Shown piece by piece: positions 58,277 through 64,000 of a stretch of 64,000 bases of DNA. The notes below the pieces were generated by a model. That model ran no database searches, was not told the origin of the DNA, and saw nothing but the letters and a program-made list of their open reading frames with translations. Within the stretch, counting starts at the first letter, position 1. The number at the start of each line of letters is the position of its first letter. Made by a program: the position numbers and the translations under genes. The DNA is from UBA1479 sp002706405 (GTDB lineage Bacteria; Pseudomonadota; Alphaproteobacteria; Rhodospirillales; Casp-alpha2), in assembly GCA_963972255.1 (NCBI GenBank), contig CAXATO010000003.1, positions 242,811-306,810 on the forward strand. Reading direction: 5' to 3'.

Positions 58277-58550
58277 GACTATATACGATATTTGAATTTG
58301 CCCAATAGGTTTGATTTACGGATTATGCATATGACCGGTCGCTATAAGGCCGGCAATACAGGCAAGGGGGCCTCGATGCAGGATCGGATTTTACATCTTC
58401 CGTTCGACGAACGGCCGACCTGTTTTGGTGCGCTACACATTCCTGCCATCTATAAAAATATCCATACCGCCTTCGAAGCGGGGATTTCCGGCGCGGCGCC
58501 CTCGCGGCACGCCGGTTACGGGAGTGCAACATGTCATGAGGAGACATCCA

Positions 58551-59495
58551 ATGAACTTCGACCAAAGGACACAGCCGTCCGTTAAACGTCGTGCCGGCGC
58601 CCTGCTCTCGGCTCTGGCCCTGAGTGCGGCCGTCACGGTGAGCGGTGTATCCACCGCCAAGGCGGCGGAATGCGAAAACCCTGATGAATTGACCTTCGCC
58701 ATCATTCCGACCGAGGAAACGGTGGCCGAACTGCAGCTTTACAAGCCGGTGACCGACCGCATGGCCAAGCTGACCGGCAAGAAAATCCAGTTCTTCATGC
58801 CCACATCCTATGCTTCGGTTGTCGAAGGCCTGCTCAGCAAGTTCGTCGATGTCGCGGTGCTTGGGCCCTACACGTACGTGATCGCCAATTCCAAGGACCC
58901 CAACGTCGAGGTGTTCGCGACCTACGCCAAGAAGAAGGGGCACATGCAGGAAGAAGGGCCGGGCTACAAGGCCGCCCTGATTTCCAAGAAGGGCTCCAAG
59001 TTCACTTCTATTGAATCCCTGAAGGGCTCCACCCTTGCCCTGGCCGATCCGGGCAGCACGTCGGGCAACCTGATGCCGCGCGTCGTGTTTTCCAAGGTCG
59101 TCAACATGGACATCGACAAGTTCTTCGGCAAGGTCATCTATTCGGGCAGCCATGAACTGTCCGCCGTCGCCGTGCTCAAGGGTAAGGTCGATGCCGCCTT
59201 CGTCGCGACCCACCGCTTCGACAACGTGGTCAACAAGGGCGAGGCCAAGCTGGAAGACGTGAACATCCTTTGGGAATCCAAGCCGATCCCGCAGGATCCC
59301 TTCGTCTACCGCAAGCCGCTGTGCGAAGACATCAAGAAGAACGTCCGCGAAACCTTCCTGGGTCTGGACAAAGAACCCGGCGCCAAGAAGTTTCTCGCCA
59401 ACGTGAAGTCCAACAAGTTCGTCCCCATGTCGTCGGAAGATTATGACATCATCCGCGACCTGAAGGCCGCCAAGGACGCGCGCAAGAAGAAGTAG
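58551..59495 (+). CDS. phnD: phosphonate/phosphite-type ABC transporter substrate-binding protein
   Basis: A 314-residue periplasmic binding protein of the PhnD family. It has a signal peptide (residues about 1-38, ending in STAKAA). The mature part is ECENPDELTFAIIPTEETVAEL, with VDVAVLGPYTYVIAN and LALADPGSTSGNLMPRVVF as the ligand-binding core. The Ser-Thr-Ser-Gly loop matches known PhnD ligand sites. AGGAG lies 8 bases before the ATG, in the loop of a possible ATGTC/GACAT hairpin (58531-58547). A GGGTAC/GTACCC hairpin follows the stop. Confidence 0.93.
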   Translation: MNFDQRTQPSVKRRAGALLSALALSAAVTVSGVSTAKAAECENPDELTFAIIPTEETVAELQLYKPVTDRMAKLTGKKIQFFMPTSYASVVEGLLSKFVDVAVLGPYTYVIANSKDPNVEVFATYAKKKGHMQEEGPGYKAALISKKGSKFTSIESLKGSTLALADPGSTSGNLMPRVVFSKVVNMDIDKFFGKVIYSGSHELSAVAVLKGKVDAAFVATHRFDNVVNKGEAKLEDVNILWESKPIPQDPFVYRKPLCEDIKKNVRETFLGLDKEPGAKKFLANVKSNKFVPMSSEDYDIIRDLKAAKDARKKK

Positions 59496-59510
59496 GGGTA
59501 CACTGTACCC
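59496..59510. repeat. hairpin immediately after phnD
   Basis: GGGTAC-ACT-GTACCC begins on the base after the phnD stop codon. With no T-run it may act as a processing hairpin that leaves more binding-protein mRNA than ATPase and permease mRNA. Confidence 0.5.
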
Positions 59511-59636
59511 TGGCGGCGGTCGGGTTTCCGCCGGTTACTCCCTGTCGGGGGCCGGCCGCCGCATACTCTTCACGCCGAACCGGGCCAAAGAACCGGAACG
59601 CCTTTTTAATTAACGACCAAACCTGGATGACACGTC

Positions 59637-60389
59637 ATGGCCGTCTTGGAAGTAAGAGAGCTGCGCGCGCGCTACAGTGCCCGCGGTCCGGAAATCCTCA
59701 AGGGAATATCCTTCGATGTCGAAGGGGACGATTTCTTCGCCATCATCGGCCCCAGCGGAGCCGGAAAATCGACCCTGATCCGCTGCATCAACCGGCTGGT
59801 CAACCCGACGTCCGGGTCCATCGTGTTCAACGGACACGACGTGACAAAGATGTCGAGCAAGGACCTGCGCATGGTGCGCCGCGACATCGGCATGATCTTT
59901 CAGGAATTCAACCTGATCGACCGCATGAGCGTGATGGACAACGTGCTGGCCGGGCGCCTGGGCTACACGGGCAACCTGCGCACCCTGTTCCGCATGTTCC
60001 CGCGCAAGGACATTGACCACGCCCTGCATCTGCTGGACCGGGTCGGCCTGTCCGACCATGTGGACAAGCGCGCCGATGAGCTTTCCGGCGGCCAGCGTCA
60101 GCGCGTCGGCATCGCGCGCGCCCTGATGCAGGATCCCAAGCTGATGCTGCTGGACGAGCCGACTTCGGCACTCGATCCCAAGATCTCGCGCGAGATCATG
60201 GCTCTGATCAAGGAGATGGCGCAGGAACTGAACGTACCCTGCCTGTGCAACATCCACGACGTCAAACTGGCCATGGAATTCTGTAACAAGATGATCGGCC
60301 TGCAGGACGGCATGACCATGTTCGCCGGGCCGACGGAACAGATGAACGAGGCGAAGCTCGACGAGATCTACGCCATGGAAGTTCTGTGA
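59637..60389 (+). CDS. phnC: phosphonate-type ABC transporter ATP-binding protein
   Basis: A 250-residue ATPase. Walker A is GPSGAGKST at residues 39-47, the Q-loop is FQEFNLIDRMSVMDNV, the signature is LSGGQRQRVGIARAL and Walker B is LMLLDEPTSALDPK. The NLIDR and LGY segments are typical of PhnC. It follows phnD after 141 bases. Confidence 0.95.
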   Translation: MAVLEVRELRARYSARGPEILKGISFDVEGDDFFAIIGPSGAGKSTLIRCINRLVNPTSGSIVFNGHDVTKMSSKDLRMVRRDIGMIFQEFNLIDRMSVMDNVLAGRLGYTGNLRTLFRMFPRKDIDHALHLLDRVGLSDHVDKRADELSGGQRQRVGIARALMQDPKLMLLDEPTSALDPKISREIMALIKEMAQELNVPCLCNIHDVKLAMEFCNKMIGLQDGMTMFAGPTEQMNEAKLDEIYAMEVL

Positions 60390-60399
60390 GGCGCGGGGC

Positions 60400-61230
60400 A
60401 TGGACAACGCAACCGGATTGCACGTCATGGACATGAGGACGGACGAAATCCTGGCCCGCCGCACGCGGCGCCAGCGCAAGACCGCCCTCGTCGGGGTGAT
60501 CTTGCTCGGGCTCGTCATCTGGAGCGTCGACGTCACCGTGGTCCAGGATACGGACTGGGAACGCATCGGCAGCCTGGGCGAGGTCATGGAAGCCGCCAGT
60601 CAGTTTGCCGGTATCGATTTCTCCCTGTTCCCGAGCCTGATCGGGCCGACCCTGGAAACCTTGTTGATCGCGTGTCTTGGCACGGCGATGGGCGCAGTCC
60701 TCTGCGTGCCGGCGACTTGGTTCGGTGCGATGAACATCACGCCTTTCGCGCCGATTACATATCCCATCGCGCGCCTGATGATGACCCTCAGCCGCTCGGT
60801 CCACGAAATCGTCTGGGCGCTGTTCTTCGTCGCCGTGTTCGGGCTGGGCGCGATGGCCGGGGTGTTCGCCATCGCCATGCGCTCCATCGGCTTCATCGCC
60901 AAGCTGTCGGCCGAGGCCATCGAGGATATCGATCCGGGCCCCGTCGAGGCCATGCGCGCAACCGGTGCCAATACGTTCCAGGTCATGCTTTACGCGATCC
61001 TGCCGCAGGTCCTGCCGCAGGTCATCGGCACCGTGATCTTCGAATGGGAAATCAACATCCGCCGGTCGGCCGTGCTCGGCCTGGTCGGTGCCGGGGGCCT
61101 GGGATTGGTGTTCTTCCGTCAGATGAACACGTTCAACTTCCACGGCGTGACCTCGGTGATCATCGCCATTCTGGCCATCATTTTTCTGGGCGAGGCGATC
61201 TCTCACGCGATCCGCCGGCGCATGATCTAG
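60400..61230 (+). CDS. phnE: phosphonate-type ABC transporter permease 1
   Basis: A 276-residue permease. It has about six membrane segments and the coupling motif EAIEDIDPGPVEAMRATGAN followed by FQVMLYAILPQVLPQVIG. PhnE-type signatures are SRSVHEIVWALFFVAVFGLG and VGAGGLGLVFF. It starts 10 bases after phnC and is followed 12 bases later by a second permease. Confidence 0.94.
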   Translation: MDNATGLHVMDMRTDEILARRTRRQRKTALVGVILLGLVIWSVDVTVVQDTDWERIGSLGEVMEAASQFAGIDFSLFPSLIGPTLETLLIACLGTAMGAVLCVPATWFGAMNITPFAPITYPIARLMMTLSRSVHEIVWALFFVAVFGLGAMAGVFAIAMRSIGFIAKLSAEAIEDIDPGPVEAMRATGANTFQVMLYAILPQVLPQVIGTVIFEWEINIRRSAVLGLVGAGGLGLVFFRQMNTFNFHGVTSVIIAILAIIFLGEAISHAIRRRMI

Positions 61231-61242
61231 GAGGCCGTCCCC

Positions 61243-62088
61243 ATGACCGCCAATGCATCCCCCGCCTCCCAGGCGCCCGCGATCCCGAAACGCTGGTCCC
61301 GCTACAAGCATCCGGAATCGCTCTACAGTTATGCCGGTTGGCTCATCGCCTTCTCCGTGGTGGTGTTCAGCATCGAGTATCTGAACATTCCCCTGGACCG
61401 TCTGTTCGGAATGTTCGGGCGCATGGGCGAGGTCATCGCCCAGCGTTACTACCCCGCCGATATCGACTACATCATGGACCGGGATTATCTGGGCTATGTG
61501 ATCGAAACCATTCAGATGGCCTATCTGGGCGCCTTGTTCGGCCTGCTCATCACCATCCCGCTGGCTTGGTTCGCGGCCTACAACATGACGCCATCCAAGC
61601 TGTTCGTGTACCCGGGCGCGCGGGTGTTCTCCATGTCCTGCCGGGCCGTACACGAAACCATCTGGGCCATCCTGTTCGTCTCTATTCTCGGCTACGGCAT
61701 GTTGCCGGGTGTGCTGGCCCTGACCCTGTTCAGCGCCGGGTTCGCCGCCAAGCTGTTCGCCGAAGAGATCGAGGCCATCGACATGGGCCAGGTCGAGGCC
61801 ATGCGGGCGACCGGCGCCAACCTTTTCCAGGTCATGGTGTTCGGTGTGTTCCCGCAGGTCCGCGTTGCCTTCACGGGCATCGCCATCTACACCTGGGACG
61901 TGGCGTTCCGGGCGGCGACGGTGGTCGGCTTCTTCGGCGCCGGCGGCATGGGCTGGTACCTAAAACGCAGCGTGCTGCAAATCGAAACGGAGCGGGTCGC
62001 GGCGATCATCCTGTCGATCATCGTGCTTGTCCTGATTTCCGAACTCTTGTCCGCCTGGGCGCGCAACACCGTCATGAAGATGAAGTGA
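61243..62088 (+). CDS. phnE: phosphonate-type ABC transporter permease 2
   Basis: A 281-residue permease paralogous to the preceding one. It contains SCRAVHETIWAILFVSILGYG, EEIEAIDMGQVEAMRATGAN and FFGAGGMGWYLK. Two different PhnE permeases probably form a heterodimer, as in several Phn transporters. AGGAGG lies 8 bases before the ATG. Confidence 0.94.
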   Translation: MTANASPASQAPAIPKRWSRYKHPESLYSYAGWLIAFSVVVFSIEYLNIPLDRLFGMFGRMGEVIAQRYYPADIDYIMDRDYLGYVIETIQMAYLGALFGLLITIPLAWFAAYNMTPSKLFVYPGARVFSMSCRAVHETIWAILFVSILGYGMLPGVLALTLFSAGFAAKLFAEEIEAIDMGQVEAMRATGANLFQVMVFGVFPQVRVAFTGIAIYTWDVAFRAATVVGFFGAGGMGWYLKRSVLQIETERVAAIILSIIVLVLISELLSAWARNTVMKMK

Positions 62089-62159
62089 CGGGCGCCGACA
62101 CTTTGCCAAATCCACCAGGCGCCCCAAGCGGCGCCATCCGATGAAACGGAGATAACAGA

Positions 62160-63254
62160 ATGCAGAAGAATGGCCGGGCCGTCGTCTACGATGCGCCGAA
62201 CGCGCCCTTTGTCGTCCGCGAATTTCCCGTGCGCGACGTTCATCCGGACGAGGTCCTGGTGCGCATCACCATGTCGACCATTTGCCGTTCCGACATCCAT
62301 TCCTACCAGGGGCATCGGCCCAATCCGTGCCCGGGTATTTTGGGCCATGAGATCGTCGGCGTGATTGAACAGCTGGGGGCGGAGCGCGAGGTCGATCTGC
62401 GCGGCGACAAGCTGGCCGTGGGTGACCGCGTGACCTGGACCGAATTCTTTCACGACGGTGATTCCTATTACGCCGACGTCCACGACATGCCGCAGAAAGC
62501 CGCGGGCCTGCGCAAGTACGGCCACGATCTGGCCGAGGATGATCCGCACTTCCTGGGCGGTTTCGCCGATTACTGCTACATCATGCCGGGCACGGGTATT
62601 CTCAAGCTGCCCGACGCAATTTCCGACGAAGAGGCGACGCCGCTCAACTGCGGGGCCGCGACCATGGTGTCGGTGACCGAGGCCGGCGAGATCGATGTCG
62701 GCGACACGGTCGTCGTTCAAGGGCTCGGCCTGCTCGGCCTGTATGGCTGCGCCATCGCCAAGGCGCGGGGCGCGCGCAAGGTGATCGGCCTGGATGCCGT
62801 CCCGGACCGCCTGGAACTGGCGGCCAAGTTCGGCTGCGACGTGTCCTTCGACGTTTCGAAAATGACCGACGAACAACTGGTCGCCGCCGTGCGCGCGGAA
62901 TGCCCGCCCGATGGGGCCGATGTGGGGATCGAGGTCTGCGGCCTGCCCGGCGTCATTCCGGCGGGGCTCAAGATGCTGCGCGTCGGCGGGCGCTATGTGC
63001 TGGGTGGACTGGTTAATCCCAACGCCATGTTCACGGTTGACGGCAATGAGATTCTGCGCCGCTGGATCACCATTCGGGGGGTGCACAACTACCATCCCCG
63101 TCATCTGGTGCAGGCGCTTGACTTCGTCATGGCCAACCGCGACCGCTTCCCGTTCAAGGATCTGGTCGATTCCAAGTTCAGCCTGGATCAGTTGGACGAA
63201 GCCTTTGCCCGCGCGGCCGATCGCTCGGTCCTGCGCGCGGCGATCGTGCCCTAA
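62160..63254 (+). CDS. phosphonate catabolism-associated alcohol dehydrogenase-like protein
   Basis: A 364-residue medium-chain dehydrogenase. The catalytic zinc region is STICRSDIHSYQGH and GHEIVG, and the nucleotide-binding motif is VVQGLGLLGLYG. It resembles alcohol dehydrogenases often found in phosphonate-use loci. In that group a Cys-rich structural-zinc lobe is expected before the KYGHE segment. Here the matching stretch is VTWTEFFHDGDSYYADVHDM followed by PQKAAGLRKYGHD and has no Cys. GGAG precedes the ATG. It is the last gene of the phn operon. Confidence 0.88.
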   Translation: MQKNGRAVVYDAPNAPFVVREFPVRDVHPDEVLVRITMSTICRSDIHSYQGHRPNPCPGILGHEIVGVIEQLGAEREVDLRGDKLAVGDRVTWTEFFHDGDSYYADVHDMPQKAAGLRKYGHDLAEDDPHFLGGFADYCYIMPGTGILKLPDAISDEEATPLNCGAATMVSVTEAGEIDVGDTVVVQGLGLLGLYGCAIAKARGARKVIGLDAVPDRLELAAKFGCDVSFDVSKMTDEQLVAAVRAECPPDGADVGIEVCGLPGVIPAGLKMLRVGGRYVLGGLVNPNAMFTVDGNEILRRWITIRGVHNYHPRHLVQALDFVMANRDRFPFKDLVDSKFSLDQLDEAFARAADRSVLRAAIVP

Positions 63255-63266
63255 CCTGATCGGACG

Positions 63267-63298
63267 GCCTGTTCGGGGCGATCAGCCCTCGAACAGGC
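63267..63298. terminator. bidirectional hairpin between the convergent dehydrogenase and tctB genes
   Basis: GCCTGTTCG-GGGC and GCCC-T-CGAACAGGC pair over 13 positions with one bulged base around GATCA. It covers the tctB stop codon (63282-63284), so the tctB end is also part of the stem. No strong T-run is present on either side. Confidence 0.55.
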
Positions 63299-63752
63299 TG
63301 CCCGTGGGCAGCGGCACCAGAAGCACCTCGCGGAACAGATAGAAGAAACCCAGCACGATGGCCGTGCCGATCAGCGGGTAGACCAGGACACGGAAGCGGG
63401 TCCAGGGATCGTACATGGCGATCAGGGTCAGAGCCGCGAACACGGGCAGGGCAGCACCGATGAAGCCGACCACGGGCATGGCCATGGTGCCGCCCAACAT
63501 GACGGCGACCAACAGGAACCGTCGCACGGACGCCCCACCTTCCTGGGCGGCGCCGGCCTTGGCCCGGCCGAACAGCCACATCCCGATATAGGCCAAGGAC
63601 GCCGCGATCAGAACGCCCGCGAAAGTGCGGGGGAACACGGCGGAATCCGGATCCGTGTAGCTCATGGAATCCCAGATCACCAAACAGGCGATACCGATCA
63701 TGACCGCCGAGATGACGGCGCCGCCGGTGTCTTTCCGATCGTCAGTCTGCAT
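63282..63752 (-). CDS. tctB: tripartite tricarboxylate transporter TctB-family protein
   Basis: A 156-residue small membrane subunit with four predicted membrane segments: AVISAVMIGIACLVIW, VFPRTFAGVLIAASLAYIGMW, FLLVAVMLGGTMAMPVVGFIG and LVYPLIGTAIVLGFFYLFRE. This layout and the D-S-A-V-FPR start of segment 2 fit TctB. Its start overlaps the end of tctA by 11 bases; AAGGA lies within the tctA end. It would serve, with TctA and a TctC binding protein, in uptake of a carboxylate. Confidence 0.9.
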   Translation of the reverse strand: MQTDDRKDTGGAVISAVMIGIACLVIWDSMSYTDPDSAVFPRTFAGVLIAASLAYIGMWLFGRAKAGAAQEGGASVRRFLLVAVMLGGTMAMPVVGFIGAALPVFAALTLIAMYDPWTRFRVLVYPLIGTAIVLGFFYLFREVLLVPLPTGSLFEG

Positions 63753-64000
63753 GGGCCTGATCCTTGATCTTCTTCAGCCGGGCCAGCACGAAGGGGCTCA
63801 GCAGGGTGAACAGGGTGAATACGATGATGGCGATGGAGATCGGCCGTCCGAAGAACATGCCCATCTGATTTTCCGTCGCGCGCCCGATGGTCCAGGCCTG
63901 CACGAAGCCCGATTCCGCGATCGGCCCCAGGATCAGGCCGAGGACGATCGGCGATGCCGTGAAGCCGAACCGCCCGATGATCCAGCCGAACGCGCCCAGC
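63742..64000 (-). CDS. tctA: tripartite tricarboxylate transporter TctA, 3' end only
   Basis: The C-terminal 85 residues and stop of the large permease, continuing beyond the window. The translation includes VLGLILGPIAESGFVQ and RATENQMGMFFGRPISIAI, a hydrophobic last segment and the ending ARLKKIKDQAHAD. The GRPI segment and the length of the tail match TctA. The tail overlaps the tctB start. Confidence 0.9.
   Translation of the reverse strand, partial: LGAFGWIIGRFGFTASPIVLGLILGPIAESGFVQAWTIGRATENQMGMFFGRPISIAIIVFTLFTLLSPFVLARLKKIKDQAHAD

Noticed and set aside
58277..58297. ACTATATACGATAT near the LysR/phnD region as a further member of the C(T/G)ATATAGT motif family
   Set aside because: Only the first eight bases agree with site A; the AGT and TCGA parts are missing.
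58531..58547. Hairpin ATGTC/GACAT with the phnD Shine-Dalgarno in its loop as an RNA switch
   Set aside because: The stem has only five pairs and exposes, rather than hides, the binding site.

Overview
The window is GC-rich and densely coded and looks like chromosomal DNA of an alphaproteobacterium, most likely a marine or soil member of the Rhodospirillales. This rests on gene content and order: murA near short-form hisG and hisD, a UPF0262 protein, a low-molecular-weight phosphatase-like protein, infA, maf, an RNase E/G family gene, yacG and tRNA-Phe form a group typical of that class. Many one-copy catabolic cassettes (TauD-type dioxygenases, family III CoA-transferases, Tct and Phn transporters) fit the same group. 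No transposase, integrase, phage gene, CRISPR array or rRNA was seen.

Layout. 1-10.3 kb: an argininosuccinate lyase-like protein, murA, a PhyH dioxygenase, a degenerate sensor kinase, small membrane or secreted proteins, then hisG-hisD-UPF0262-phosphatase. 10.3-15.4 kb: an insertion of unusual genes between the phosphatase and infA. It holds a PAS protein, a secreted protein, a methyltransferase/ATP-grasp fusion, a small membrane protein, a small secreted protein and a LysR regulator. 15.5-18.2 kb: infA-maf-rng-yacG and tRNA-Phe.

18.4-44 kb is a redox and organosulfur-flavoured accessory region. A tightly overlapped operon encodes a Cys-type GrdB/PrdB-like protein, a CoA-transferase, an IclR regulator and a cysteine dioxygenase-like enzyme, behind a clear palindromic operator. 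Next come a ferredoxin-molybdopterin oxidoreductase fusion with a membrane subunit, a TauD dioxygenase with a divergent LysR gene, and a GntR regulator divergent from a sulfatase, a phosphosulfolactate synthase-like gene and a BisC-type molybdoenzyme. A NitT/TauT-type ABC importer with two different permeases plus a second TauD dioxygenase faces a DUF3604 protein and a flavoprotein. The sulfatase promoter and the importer/DUF3604 divergent promoter share a repeated motif, which suggests one regulon for uptake and breakdown of an unidentified, probably sulfur-containing, compound.

43.7-50.6 kb: a three-gene operon with two transglutaminase-like proteins and a fused circularly permuted ATP-grasp/alpha-E protein, a peptide-modification type cluster of unknown product. 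50.8-57.4 kb: a CoA-ester catabolic cassette (CoA-transferase, acyl-CoA dehydrogenase-like, enoyl-CoA hydratase, HMG-CoA lyase type) with a divergent IclR regulator and an MmgE/PrpD protein. 57.4-63.3 kb: a LysR-controlled phosphonate-type importer (phnD, phnC, two phnE) with an alcohol dehydrogenase-like protein but no C-P bond-cleaving enzyme in view. 63.3-64 kb: tctB and the 3' end of tctA on the minus strand.
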